Below are positions 17,878 to 26,731 of a DNA stretch of 64,000 bases, in pieces; the first letter of the stretch is position 1; every line of letters begins with the position of its first letter. The position numbers were made by a program, and so were the translations under genes. The notes beneath the pieces are model-generated. The model had not been told where the DNA came from and made no database searches. It saw only the letters and a list, made by a program, of their open reading frames with translations. Source of the DNA: Pontixanthobacter luteolus (lineage in GTDB: Bacteria; Pseudomonadota; Alphaproteobacteria; Sphingomonadales; Sphingomonadaceae); NCBI RefSeq assembly GCF_009828095.1, contig NZ_WTYP01000001.1:1426001-1490000 (forward strand), written 5' to 3'.

Positions 17878-18858
17878 TCAGCGTCGGCTGAATTCCTGTT
17901 GTATGCGAGTGGGGTCGGTGATCCCGTTCGCAAGCAGCAACTGCAGCAAAATACGCGCCCGTGCAGGGCCAAGTGCCCGCGCCGCAACGAAGCCGGCGGT
18001 ATCATCCTCCGGCTCACGGTCGACCAGCCCTTCGTCCACGCGCGATGCGCGAACCACCGGAACGCCCTGCCGAACCGCTTCGGCCAGCGCATCACGAATT
18101 CCGCGCGGCGCGTTTCCGTGACCAAACCCCGCCAGCACGATACCCTTCGCGCCGCCTTCCAGCGCCTGAGCAACATTGTCGGGTGACATTCCGGCATAGG
18201 CGTAAAGAATCGAGACCTTGGGCATATCTTCGTAAAATTCATATCGCGCCGGTTCGCCCGTCCGCCACGGCGGGCCGAACCATTCCAGCGAGGTCGGCGT
18301 AACGTGCCCCACCGGGCCGCGTGGGAACGCTTTGAACGCATCCGTCATCTCTGTGTGCGCCTTGCGCGCATCGCGGGCGGCAAACACGCGGTCACTCATG
18401 ACCAGCAGAACGCCGCGACCGGCCGCATCGGAATCGCCCGCCACGCGCACGGCATTGGCGAAATTGCGCAATCCGTCACTGCCCACTGCATCGGCAGCGC
18501 GCATAGCGCCCACAACGACGACCGGCTTCGTCGTCGGTAGCGTCTGGTCCAGCAGGAACGCAGTTTCTTCTGCTGTGTCAGTCCCGTGGGTAATGATGAT
18601 ACCGCGGCAATCCTCGTCCGCCATCGCGCGCGTCGCCGCATCGTGCAGGCGGTGCCACAGCTGCGGCCCGATATCTTCCGAACCGATATTGGCAAATTGT
18701 TCGCCAACCAGGTTGGCAGACAGGCCGATCCGATCCATCTCCGACAGGAAATCGGCAATGCCGATCTGGCCCGGCCGGTAGTCGCGCCGCGTCGCCGAAC
18801 CGGCCACTCCGGCGATAGTTCCGCCCGTGGCGAACACCTTGATATGCTTGTCGCTCAT
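17878..18858 (-). CDS. Asparaginase family protein
   Basis: A 326-residue L-asparaginase/glutaminase-fold hydrolase. Both catalytic threonine motifs are present: FATGGTIAG at the N-terminus and ITHGTDTAEETAFLLD near residue 90. The remaining core (KPVVVVGAMRAADAVGSDG, then GFGHGNAPRG) also matches. There is no signal peptide, so it is probably cytoplasmic. It stands alone between the MDR gene and tRNA-Val. Substrate preference cannot be read from sequence. Confidence 0.92.
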   Translation of the reverse strand: MSDKHIKVFATGGTIAGVAGSATRRDYRPGQIGIADFLSEMDRIGLSANLVGEQFANIGSEDIGPQLWHRLHDAATRAMADEDCRGIIITHGTDTAEETAFLLDQTLPTTKPVVVVGAMRAADAVGSDGLRNFANAVRVAGDSDAAGRGVLLVMSDRVFAARDARKAHTEMTDAFKAFPRGPVGHVTPTSLEWFGPPWRTGEPARYEFYEDMPKVSILYAYAGMSPDNVAQALEGGAKGIVLAGFGHGNAPRGIRDALAEAVRQGVPVVRASRVDEGLVDREPEDDTAGFVAARALGPARARILLQLLLANGITDPTRIQQEFSRR

Positions 18859-18958
18859 GCCGCGGCCTTAGCCGTGTGCAAAAAAAGGTTCAAAGAAATC
18901 CACTTTGGCGATTGATTTTGCACCTTTGGGCGTTATTAGGGCGCTTCCGATGGATATC

Positions 18959-19034
18959 GGGCGATTAGCTCAGTTGGTAGAGCATCTCGTTTACACCGAG
19001 AGGGTCGGCAGTTCGAGCCTGTCATCGCCCACCA
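18959..19034 (+). tRNA. tRNA-Val (TAC)
   Basis: A 76-nt cloverleaf. The 7-bp acceptor stem pairs GGGCGAT with ATCGCCC, the D arm is GCTCAGTTGGTAGAGC, the anticodon stem is TCTCG/CGAGA with loop TTTACAC (anticodon TAC), and the T arm has TTCGAGC. The CCA end is encoded. Confidence 0.98.
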
Positions 19035-19054
19035 TTCCCCTACAGTGCAAACAC

Positions 19055-19068
19055 GGCCCAACCGGGCC
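19055..19068 (-). terminator. Short hairpin at the 3' end of hemN
   Basis: GGCCC-AACC-GGGCC lies directly at the hemN stop codon, followed on the minus strand by a weak T-containing stretch. It could end the long cco-hemN transcript. Confidence 0.4.
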
Positions 19069-20381
19069 TAAACGGCGGAACTGAAACGCCGCTGCGATTC
19101 TGCGTGGTAAGGGTCAACCAGCGCGGCGATTGTACGCGTATATGGCAATCCATCTGGCAGGATGGTCAGGTAATCCCCCTCCATTGCAGCCAGGCCACGA
19201 ACGGTAAACGGACACAGCCTGCCAGCGATCTCGCTGCGAATCGCCTCTGGTATCCGTGCGTGTCCCTGACACAGCAGCGATTCGATGATCGCACCGCGTT
19301 TCTGGTCGTCATCCGAACGAAGGATGCCGTGGCTGGCCGTCAGCCGGCCCTGCGAAGCTTGCATCCTGTAGCGCCCGCTGTTCTTCTCGTTCTGGGCGAG
19401 CAGGCCGGGGAAGCTGCTGATTGCCGAACTGCCCAGTCCGATCAGCGTATTTGCGCGGTCATCGGTGTACCCCTGGAAATTGCGCCTCAGCCCGCCGCAT
19501 AGTGCCGCGTGGGCTAGCGGATCGCCGCCCGGTTTCGCAAAATGATCAAAGCCCACCGGCACGTAGCCGTGCGTGCAGAGATAGGAATATCCGAGCTTGG
19601 CCATTGCAAAACGCCCGTCCTGTCCGGCCATGTTGCTGGCATCGATAGCCCGCTGACGCGGCACGATGTGGGGTACATGGGCATATCCGAACAACGCGAT
19701 CCGATCAGCGCCAAGCACGCGTGTACGATGCAATGTGTCGAGCAAATCGCCTTCAGTCTGCTCGGGCAAGCCATACATGAGATCGAAATTGAGCGAGGTG
19801 ACACCGGCATCGCGCAGCCAGTTGACCGTTTGCACGATCATTTCTTCTGACTGAACCCTGCCAATCGCCTTCTGACACTGCGCCGCGAATGTCTGCACGC
19901 CCAGGCTTGCCCGGTCTATTCCGGTGCGGGCGATTGTTGCGGCCCATTCTTCAGTCATCGTTCGCGGATCGAGTTCGATCGAAAACACAGGATCAGGGCA
20001 GTCGAAATTGTCCTGCAATGCAGCAGTCAGTCGTTCAAAATCCTCTGGCGTGATCGCATTCGGGCTGCCGCCGCCGAACGCAATGCGCCCGATGTGGGCG
20101 CTATCGGGCAGCAGGGCGGCAATCGTTTCGATTTCGCTGTGCAAGGCATCGAGATAGGAAACCACCCGCTGCCTGCGACCTGCAGCACCGGTGTTGCATC
20201 CGCAGTAGAAGCAAATCTTCTCGCAGAATGGGATATGGACGTAGAGCGATATCTCGCCCTCTGCCTGCATCAACGCATTGCGATAGGCGCCGGGGTCCAC
20301 GGCTGCGAATTCTGCTGCGGTGGGAAAGCTCGTATAGCGGGGGACCGGGGTCGCCAGCAGGTCTGGATGATAAGGCCACAT
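19068..20381 (-). CDS. hemN: Oxygen-independent coproporphyrinogen III dehydrogenase
   Basis: A 437-residue radical-SAM enzyme that decarboxylates coproporphyrinogen III for heme synthesis without oxygen. The [4Fe-4S] motif is C53-x3-C57-x2-C60 with the extra C62 of true HemN in CFYCGC, followed by the SAM-binding GGGSPNAI. The full length supports HemN rather than the shorter HemW. It ends the cco cluster on the minus strand, and a weak FNR-type site lies 36-49 nt upstream. That fits anaerobic induction. Confidence 0.96.
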   Translation of the reverse strand: MWPYHPDLLATPVPRYTSFPTAAEFAAVDPGAYRNALMQAEGEISLYVHIPFCEKICFYCGCNTGAAGRRQRVVSYLDALHSEIETIAALLPDSAHIGRIAFGGGSPNAITPEDFERLTAALQDNFDCPDPVFSIELDPRTMTEEWAATIARTGIDRASLGVQTFAAQCQKAIGRVQSEEMIVQTVNWLRDAGVTSLNFDLMYGLPEQTEGDLLDTLHRTRVLGADRIALFGYAHVPHIVPRQRAIDASNMAGQDGRFAMAKLGYSYLCTHGYVPVGFDHFAKPGGDPLAHAALCGGLRRNFQGYTDDRANTLIGLGSSAISSFPGLLAQNEKNSGRYRMQASQGRLTASHGILRSDDDQKRGAIIESLLCQGHARIPEAIRSEIAGRLCPFTVRGLAAMEGDYLTILPDGLPYTRTIAALVDPYHAESQRRFSSAV

Positions 20382-20416
20382 GCCAGCCTGTGTGGCCGCA
20401 TTACCGGCAGGCGTCT

Positions 20417-20430
20417 TTGCGTCAGATCAA
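20417..20430 (-). promoter_or_regulatory. Weak FNR/FixK-type site upstream of hemN
   Basis: TTGCG-TCAG-ATCAA matches TTGAT-N4-ATCAA at 8 of 10 positions, with one perfect half. It is centred about 42 nt upstream of the hemN start and overlaps the last codon of the preceding small gene. Confidence 0.45.
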
Positions 20431-20630
20431 ATTTTCTTGCGGCAAGCGCCCGCATGGCACGCCTTCGCGGGGCATGGCTGTCCAGGCGGCGTTTCCTGTT
20501 CACCAATCGGGATCGAGATCGCACCGCCCGAACAGAGCTGCACCTGCAAAACCTGCATCCCATCGTCCGCAGGCAGCGGACCGATCATAACCGGCAGCAG
20601 AACCCCGATCGCAGCGAGAGAAAAGTTCAC
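20427..20630 (-). CDS. Small Cys-containing exported-like protein following ccoS
   Basis: A 67-residue protein read from a GTG that overlaps the ccoS stop as GTGA, the same coupling as between ccoI and ccoS. It has a hydrophobic N-terminus (residues 4-18), then QLCSGG and a C-terminal Cys cluster (PCPAKACHAGAC). The arrangement resembles small DUF2946-like, metal-associated proteins, but the match is weak. Its place in the oxidase assembly operon suggests a role in cbb3 or copper maturation (inference). I do not recognise a named family. Confidence 0.6.
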   Translation of the reverse strand: MNFSLAAIGVLLPVMIGPLPADDGMQVLQVQLCSGGAISIPIGEQETPPGQPCPAKACHAGACRKKI

Positions 20631-20779
20631 AGCGCGTCCTCTTCATCATCGATCAGAACCCGGTTCGCAGCGCCGTCCAGATCGTCGAATTGGCCGTTTT
20701 TCATAGCCCAGAAGAACACCGCGAGGCCGAGGCCGCCCATGCCGAGCGCAATCGGGATCAGAATGGCAAGGCCGCTCAC
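20627..20779 (-). CDS. ccoS: cbb3-type oxidase assembly protein CcoS
   Basis: A 50-residue gene, easily missed. It reads from the GTG at 20779, which overlaps the ccoI stop as GTGA. The protein has one membrane helix (SGLAILIPIALGMGGLG), the typical FFWAMKNGQFDDLDGAA segment and an acidic tail ending DDEEDAL. This is the classic CcoS layout. CcoS is needed for cofactor insertion into the cbb3 oxidase. It is followed by another GTGA-coupled small gene. Confidence 0.93.
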   Translation of the reverse strand: MSGLAILIPIALGMGGLGLAVFFWAMKNGQFDDLDGAANRVLIDDEEDAL

Positions 20780-22899
20780 TTTGCAGCCCTCGCCAGTCGC
20801 AGCGAATTGGCAACGACCACTACAGAACTGAGCGACATCGCAATCGCTGCGATCAGCGGCGTGACCAGCCCGGCCAAGGCCAGCGGCACGGCCAGCACAT
20901 TGTATCCGATAGCAAATCCGAAGTTCTGCCGCACGATTACCATTGTCCGGCGGGCAACCCGGATCGCATCGACCACCGGCATCAGTTTTTCGCCCAGAAA
21001 CACGGCATCGGCGGCCTGCTGGCTGGCGTCGCTGGCCGTGCCCGGCGCGATGGAGGCATGCGCCGCCGCCAGCGCGGGTCCATCGTTGAGGCCATCGCCG
21101 ACCATGAGGGGAAGTCTGCCTGCGGCTTTCATCGCATAAAGCCTTTCCAGCTTTTCAGCCGGCAACATATTGCCTTGGCCTTCGATTTCGAGCGCCCGGC
21201 CCATTTCGTCCACTGCATCCTGCCGGTCGCCCGACATGATCGCAGATGTAATGCCCAATGTGCCCAGACGGGAAACTGTGTCCCCTGCATCGGCGCGCAT
21301 CTGATCGGTGAAACGGATCAGCTTCGTTTCATCTCCAATACGCAGAGAAACGGCCATCGCCGACACCGCGCCCGCCGGTTTTTCCAACGCCACATCGACA
21401 CCGCCGCATCGCGCATAGACACCGGCACCGCCCACTTCGCTTACATCGCTCAGCACTGCCGGGGCAGTCTTTGCCAAGCCAAGCGATCTTGCCAAACCCT
21501 TACTCAACGGATGCCGGCTCTGCTGCGCAAGCGCCAGACCGATTGCTCGCTCGGCTTCGCTCAGATCCTCGACATCCGCACGCGCTTCGCCAAGCGTCAA
21601 GGTGCCTGTCTTGTCGAACAGAGCGGTATCAACCTCCGCAAGCCTTTCCAGCGCGCTGCCATCCTTCACCAGAACGCCGCGCTTGATCAGGGCGTTGCTG
21701 GCAACAACCTGCGCTGCCGGAACGGCCAGTCCCATCGCACACGGACAGGTGATAATCAGTACAGCGATGGCAATCACCAGCGATTGATGCCACCCGGCCC
21801 CGGCTATCATCCATCCCGCAAATGCCAGCGCAGACAGTGAATGGACGGCAGGCGCGTAAAGCCGCGCTGCACGGTCAGCAATCCGGACATATCGGCTGCG
21901 CGATTGCCCGGCCTCATCCATCAGGCGCGCGATCTCTGCAATCGCAGTGTCCGATGCGGCGGCGGTGATCCTGACTTGCAAGGGGTCCAGCAAGTTGATC
22001 GCACCAGCGTGAACTGCGCTGTCCCTGGCGACAGTCTGCGGCGCGCTTTCGCCAGTCAGCATGGCGTTGTCTATCGCGCCGCTGCCTTGTTCGATTACTC
22101 CGTCTGCGGCCAATGCCTCGCCCGACGCGACCAGCATCAGCATCCCCGGTTCCAGTTCGTCAGCCGGTATTCTCGAGAGCGATCCGTCGCCTTGAAACAC
22201 GCTCGCGCTGCGCCCCATCCGGCCGAGCAATGATCCAATGCCCGCGCGCATCTTGTTGCGCATCATGGAATCGAGCGCGCGCCCCGCCAGCAGGAAGAAC
22301 AGCAGCATGACTGCGCTTTCGAAATAGGCATGACCGCCGCCGTAGAGTGTTTCGTACATGCTCAGACCGGTGGCCAGCAGAACGCCGATCGAAATCGGCA
22401 CGTCCATGTTGGTTCTACGATACCGCAGCGCCATCAATGCGGAGGAGAAGAACGGTCTGCCTGCATAGGCAATGACCGGCAGTGCGATCAGGCCGGACAG
22501 CCAGTGGAACATCTCGCGCGTTGCGCCGCCTGCCCCCGCCCAGATACTGACCGACAACAGCATGATGTTCATCATTCCGAACCCGGCAACCGCCAGCGCC
22601 CGCAGCAGTGCCTTGGATTCGCGGTCATCTTCAGCAAGCGGATTGACCGCGGCAGCCTGCGCTTCGAACCCAAGTTCGAGCAGCGCCTGCGTAAGGTGAT
22701 CTTCGCTCAGCGATTTCGTATGGCGCACCGCGACACGCTTGGCAGAAAAATTGACCCGTGCGCTCTCGACCCCGTCAACCTCCGCCAGCCCGCGTTCGAT
22801 TTTTGCAATACAGCCCGCACAGCGCATCCCCGGAACGGTAAAGCGTGTGTCCACCAGCTCTTGCGCCGTATCGGCCGCGATGGTGGCCGGAGCGGTCAT
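20776..22899 (-). CDS. ccoI: Copper-exporting P1B-type ATPase CcoI/FixI
   Basis: A 707-residue membrane ATPase. The N-terminal metal-binding domain has C27/C30 in GMRCAGCIAKIE. Transmembrane helices follow, with the CPC motif in ITCPCAMGLAVP, the phosphorylation site DKTGTLT, and the hinge GDGLNDGPAL. FixI-type ATPases deliver copper for cbb3 oxidase assembly rather than general detoxification. Its ATG overlaps the ccoH stop (ATGA), and its stop overlaps the GTG of ccoS. Confidence 0.96.
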   Translation of the reverse strand: MTAPATIAADTAQELVDTRFTVPGMRCAGCIAKIERGLAEVDGVESARVNFSAKRVAVRHTKSLSEDHLTQALLELGFEAQAAAVNPLAEDDRESKALLRALAVAGFGMMNIMLLSVSIWAGAGGATREMFHWLSGLIALPVIAYAGRPFFSSALMALRYRRTNMDVPISIGVLLATGLSMYETLYGGGHAYFESAVMLLFFLLAGRALDSMMRNKMRAGIGSLLGRMGRSASVFQGDGSLSRIPADELEPGMLMLVASGEALAADGVIEQGSGAIDNAMLTGESAPQTVARDSAVHAGAINLLDPLQVRITAAASDTAIAEIARLMDEAGQSRSRYVRIADRAARLYAPAVHSLSALAFAGWMIAGAGWHQSLVIAIAVLIITCPCAMGLAVPAAQVVASNALIKRGVLVKDGSALERLAEVDTALFDKTGTLTLGEARADVEDLSEAERAIGLALAQQSRHPLSKGLARSLGLAKTAPAVLSDVSEVGGAGVYARCGGVDVALEKPAGAVSAMAVSLRIGDETKLIRFTDQMRADAGDTVSRLGTLGITSAIMSGDRQDAVDEMGRALEIEGQGNMLPAEKLERLYAMKAAGRLPLMVGDGLNDGPALAAAHASIAPGTASDASQQAADAVFLGEKLMPVVDAIRVARRTMVIVRQNFGFAIGYNVLAVPLALAGLVTPLIAAIAMSLSSVVVVANSLRLARAAK

Positions 22900-23342
22900 G
22901 AAACGTGCAATTCTTCAATCCAGCGGGACACGCCATCAGTGATGACCAGACGAACGATCCAGCGGCCATCTGCGAGCGGACGTGTCGAAACGTAATTGCC
23001 GGGTGCGCCCTGCGTGAATTCGACGTCGACAGTTTCCGGCTGACCAAGCGGCCTGCGTGCGGTTGCGGAAACTGCCGCCCCTTCCGGCACGCCTTTGGTC
23101 GCGACAGAGAAATGCCCCGCCTGTGCCTTGGTGACTTCAGCACTCCAGCCTAGGCGATCCTGTTTTTCCGCCTGTTCCAGCCATCCATTGAATTCCTGAC
23201 TGGCGACGTAGGAGTTTTTGACCACGACCCCGCTGAAGCCGCCGACTGCCAGCGACGCCATGTAGAAATTCACGGCAAAAACGATGCCAAACCCGGCAAC
23301 GAAAATGCCCAAAATCGTGCGGCCTGTCAGCGGCTTGCCCAT
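22896..23342 (-). CDS. ccoH: cbb3 oxidase assembly protein CcoH/FixH
   Basis: A 148-residue protein with one N-terminal membrane helix (residues 8-32) and a periplasmic FixH domain. GFSGVVVKNSYVASQEFN just after the helix is the family signature, and the C-terminal part is beta-rich. It is needed for stable cbb3 assembly. It overlaps ccoI by 4 nt, and its first base is the last base of ccoG (TAATG-type junction). Confidence 0.93.
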   Translation of the reverse strand: MGKPLTGRTILGIFVAGFGIVFAVNFYMASLAVGGFSGVVVKNSYVASQEFNGWLEQAEKQDRLGWSAEVTKAQAGHFSVATKGVPEGAAVSATARRPLGQPETVDVEFTQGAPGNYVSTRPLADGRWIVRLVITDGVSRWIEELHVS

Positions 23343-24898
23343 CAGTTATCTCCTGGCGCGGAAAAGCGCGTTTCGCTGGTGTCGGTCTCACGCTGTTCGT
23401 CCAATGATGTGACGGTGAAGCGGAAGTCTGTGACGGGCGTATCTGCAGGCGCCATGACGTAGGCCCGGATGGTCTTGGTCTGATCAGCCTGCGCCTTGAT
23501 AACTTGCGTTACAGCTGCATCGCCGCGGCCAATTTCGCCAGTCCACATGACCGCTCCCGGAAGACCTTCCAGACCAATTTGCATATCACGCGGGCGGCTT
23601 TCCATGTTGCGGACCTTCAGCGTGAACGCGTTGCGGATCGATCCGTCGCTCATCAGCATGAAAGGCGGATTCCGATCTGGCGATGCGGAAATCTCCGTAT
23701 GGTTGCGCACACCCAGGGCGAACAGGATGGCTAGCCCGATGCTGCCCCAGATCATCGTGTAGGCAATTGTGCGCGGCCTCAGCAAAGCTTTCCAAACCGG
23801 ACGGGGTTCTTCGCCGGCAGCTTCTTTCTCGCAATCTTCCAGCGTCGCGTAGTCTATCAATCCGCGCGGTTTGCCGATGTCAGCCATGACCCGGTCGCAC
23901 GCATCGATGCACAGCGCGCAAGTGATGCAGCCGATCTGCGGACCCTCACGGATATCGATTCCTGTCGGGCACACTGCGATACATTGCTTGCAGTCGATAC
24001 AGTCGCCGAATTTTTCCGGCTCCTTGCGCGCTTTCTTCAGGCTGCCGCGCGGTTCACCGCGCCAGTCCTTGTAAGTCACGATAAGCGATTTTTCGTCGAG
24101 CATCGCAGTCTGGATACGCGGCCACGGACACATGTAGATGCAAACCTGTTCGCGCATGAACCCGCCAAGCACGAAAGTCGTCAGCGTCAGAATGGCAACT
24201 GTGGTGTATGCGACAGGCGCGGCCTGACCGGTCCAGAAGTCCGCGGTCAGCGTCGGCGCGTCGGCGAAGTACATGATCCACGCGCCGCCGGTCCAGAAAC
24301 TGATCACCAGATAGATGGTCCATTTTAGCGCGCGCCTGGCGATCTTGCTTGGTCCCCACGGTGCGGCATCCAGACGGATACGCGCATTACGGTCGCCATC
24401 GACCAGCCGGTCGATATGCTGGAACAGATCGGTCCACACGGTTTGCGGGCAGGCATAGCCGCACCAGGCCCTGCCGACCGCGCTGGTCACCAAGAACAGG
24501 CCGATCCCCGCCATGATGAGCAGGCCGGCCACGAAATAGAACTCATGCGGCCATATCTCTATGCCGAACATGTAGAAACGCCGCCCGGCTAGATCGACCA
24601 GAACCGCCTGGTCCGGCGCATATGGGCCGCGGTCCCACCGGATCCACGGGGTGATGTAGTACACCGCCAGCGTCAGGATCATCACCGCCCATTTGAACCG
24701 CCGGAAACGCCCGTCGATGCGCTGGTTATGGACAGTTTTCTGCTTCTCATAGAGATGCGCAGGCGGCGGCTCTTCCGGCGCGTGGCGGCGGGTTGCAGCT
24801 TCCGGTTTTGCGGTTGCGGCAGAAACCGAATGGGCGGCAGGATCGACCATTTTGACGACCCCGCCCTCTATCTCGATCGGTTTGTCAGGGTTGCTCAT
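23342..24898 (-). CDS. ccoG: Polyferredoxin-type cbb3 assembly protein CcoG/FixG
   Basis: A 518-residue membrane protein with several helices between about residues 65 and 260. Two [4Fe-4S] ferredoxin motifs follow in CIDCKQCIAVCPTG and CITCALCIDACD. A periplasmic Ig-like C-terminal domain of the FixG_C type starts at about residue 400. CcoG acts as a cupric reductase in cbb3 biogenesis in Rhodobacter. It overlaps ccoP by 14 nt, so assembly genes are co-translated with structural genes. Confidence 0.95.
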   Translation of the reverse strand: MSNPDKPIEIEGGVVKMVDPAAHSVSAATAKPEAATRRHAPEEPPPAHLYEKQKTVHNQRIDGRFRRFKWAVMILTLAVYYITPWIRWDRGPYAPDQAVLVDLAGRRFYMFGIEIWPHEFYFVAGLLIMAGIGLFLVTSAVGRAWCGYACPQTVWTDLFQHIDRLVDGDRNARIRLDAAPWGPSKIARRALKWTIYLVISFWTGGAWIMYFADAPTLTADFWTGQAAPVAYTTVAILTLTTFVLGGFMREQVCIYMCPWPRIQTAMLDEKSLIVTYKDWRGEPRGSLKKARKEPEKFGDCIDCKQCIAVCPTGIDIREGPQIGCITCALCIDACDRVMADIGKPRGLIDYATLEDCEKEAAGEEPRPVWKALLRPRTIAYTMIWGSIGLAILFALGVRNHTEISASPDRNPPFMLMSDGSIRNAFTLKVRNMESRPRDMQIGLEGLPGAVMWTGEIGRGDAAVTQVIKAQADQTKTIRAYVMAPADTPVTDFRFTVTSLDEQRETDTSETRFSAPGDN

Positions 24899-25811
24899 CA
24901 GGATTGACCGCCGGGTCTTCAGCGACCTCCATCACATCTTCACCGCCGCCGAGCGAATGCACATAGACTGCCAGCATCTTGATGGTGACCGGGTCCAGCC
25001 GCCCTTCCCATTTGGGCATCATACCCATGCGTGGTGCCAGTATCTGGCTCTGGATCTGAGCGCGGCTGTTGCCATACAGCCAGATCGCATCGGACAGGTT
25101 TGGTGCGCCCTGTGCGCGGTCGCCCATACCGTTTGCACCGTGGCAGGATGCGCAATTGTTGGCATAGATTTCCGCACCGAGCGGGTTGCTGTTCGCCATT
25201 TTGCTGAACGACATCACGTGATCGGTAATCGCGTTCAGCTCTTCATCGCTGAAGACGCCGGCAAATGGCGGCATGATGCTCGACCGCGTCTGATCATCGC
25301 CCTGTTGGCGGATGCCGTGAATCAGCGTGTATTCGATCGCCTGCAAATCACCGCCCCACAGCCAGTCATCATCGGCGAGGTTGGGATAGCCCAGCCCCTG
25401 GCTGCCCGCTGCGCCGGAACCGTGGCACTGGACGCAGTTGACCTTGAAAGCGGCAGCCCCGCCAGCAACCGCCTGCTGCATCAGCTGCGGGTTATCCTGC
25501 AATTTCACCACATCGATCGCAGCGAGCTGTTCGCGGAAGGATTGCTGCGCCAGATCGGCGGCGCTCATATCCTTGGCCAGATCGCCGCGGCTGCTCCAGC
25601 CGAGAATGCCCTCGGTACCCTTTTCCAGCATTGGCAATGCCGGATAGAGCACAACATACACCGCCGCCCACACGATGGTGAGATAAAATGTCCACACCCA
25701 CCAGCGCGGCATCGGGGTGTCCAGTTCCTCGATCCCGTCCCATTCATGCCCGACGAATTCGGTGCCAGTAGGCTCGTCGACGCGCTGCCCTTCGGTTGGC
25801 TTATTGGCCAT
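24885..25811 (-). CDS. ccoP: cbb3 oxidase diheme subunit CcoP
   Basis: A 308-residue membrane-anchored cytochrome c. One membrane helix lies at residues 38-58 after PMPRWWVWTFY. Two CxxCH heme motifs follow: CVQCH near residue 127 and CASCH near residue 218. It passes electrons from soluble cytochromes to CcoO. Its ATG lies inside the end of ccoQ (11-nt overlap), and its stop lies 14 nt inside ccoG. Confidence 0.96.
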   Translation of the reverse strand: MANKPTEGQRVDEPTGTEFVGHEWDGIEELDTPMPRWWVWTFYLTIVWAAVYVVLYPALPMLEKGTEGILGWSSRGDLAKDMSAADLAQQSFREQLAAIDVVKLQDNPQLMQQAVAGGAAAFKVNCVQCHGSGAAGSQGLGYPNLADDDWLWGGDLQAIEYTLIHGIRQQGDDQTRSSIMPPFAGVFSDEELNAITDHVMSFSKMANSNPLGAEIYANNCASCHGANGMGDRAQGAPNLSDAIWLYGNSRAQIQSQILAPRMGMMPKWEGRLDPVTIKMLAVYVHSLGGGEDVMEVAEDPAVNPDEQP

Positions 25812-25965
25812 CGCTGTCTTCCTTAAAAATCGAATTGGCTGCAGTCTGGTTGTGGCGGTCCGATCCCGGCCGGAACGGCCACAGGCACAGCATCAGGAAA
25901 AGCACGAACATCAGCGCCAGCCCGTAGCTGTCGGCAAAATGCCGCAAGGTTTCGTAGAAGCTCAC
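25801..25965 (-). CDS. ccoQ: cbb3 oxidase small subunit CcoQ
   Basis: A 54-residue gene starting at GTG 25965, which overlaps the ccoO stop as GTGA, with GAGGAG about 10 nt upstream. The protein begins [19 protein letters not shown]. It has one membrane helix and the CLWPFRPGS segment that marks the CcoQ C-terminal side. CcoQ stabilises the CcoP-CcoNO core. It overlaps ccoP by 11 nt. Confidence 0.93.
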   Translation of the reverse strand: MSFYETLRHFADSYGLALMFVLFLMLCLWPFRPGSDRHNQTAANSIFKEDSDGQ

Positions 25966-26720
25966 CGGCCTTTCTCCTCAGCCAGTTCTTCCTGCGCCGC
26001 AGCCTTGTTCACATCCACCAGCGTACCCAGCATCTGCAGGTAAGCGATCAGTGCGTCGAGTTCGGTCAGACGCGCGGGGTTGCCGTCATAATCGCGGGTC
26101 TGCGATTTCGGATACCGGCCTTCGATACCCTTGGCATCGCCAGCCTCGTCCGCCTGGCCGCGAAGATCCTCTTCGGCCATTTCAATCTGCTCATCAGTGT
26201 ATGGCACGCCGACCATCTGCAATGCGCGCATATTCGCAGCCGGATCGGCAACCTTCAGATCGGTTTCGGCAAGGAAGGAATATTGCGGCATGATGCTTTG
26301 CGGAACCACGCTTTGCGGGTTCTTCAGATGCTGTACATGCCAGTCATCCGAATACCGCCCGCCAACGCGCGCCAGATCCGGTCCGGTACGTTTCGAACCC
26401 CATTGGAAAGGGTGATCGTACATACTCTCCGCTGCCAGACTGTAGTGACCGTAGCGTTCCACTTCGTCGCGAAACGGACGGATCATCTGGCTGTGGCAGG
26501 TATAACACCCTTCGCGGATGTAGATGTCGCGGCCCGCCTGCTCCAGCGGAGTGTAAGGCCGCATCCCGTCCACCTTCTCGATCGTGTTATCGATCCAGAA
26601 CAGCGGCGCGATTTCCACCAGTCCGCCGATCGCAACGACCGCCAGTGTCCCAGCCGCCAGGAGCGTGATGTTCTTTTCGAGCTTCTTGTGGCGCCCGAGA
26701 ATGCTGTTTTGCTTGCTCAT
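25962..26720 (-). CDS. ccoO: cbb3 oxidase monoheme subunit CcoO
   Basis: A 252-residue membrane-anchored cytochrome c with one helix at residues 20-42. The heme motif is C72-x2-C75-H76 in [14 protein letters not shown], with a distal axial Met in the [10 protein letters not shown] region. It is the electron acceptor subunit next to the catalytic CcoN. It lies 11 nt after ccoN and overlaps ccoQ by 4 nt. Confidence 0.96.
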   Translation of the reverse strand: MSKQNSILGRHKKLEKNITLLAAGTLAVVAIGGLVEIAPLFWIDNTIEKVDGMRPYTPLEQAGRDIYIREGCYTCHSQMIRPFRDEVERYGHYSLAAESMYDHPFQWGSKRTGPDLARVGGRYSDDWHVQHLKNPQSVVPQSIMPQYSFLAETDLKVADPAANMRALQMVGVPYTDEQIEMAEEDLRGQADEAGDAKGIEGRYPKSQTRDYDGNPARLTELDALIAYLQMLGTLVDVNKAAAQEELAEEKGR

Positions 26721-26731
26721 CGGTCGGATTC

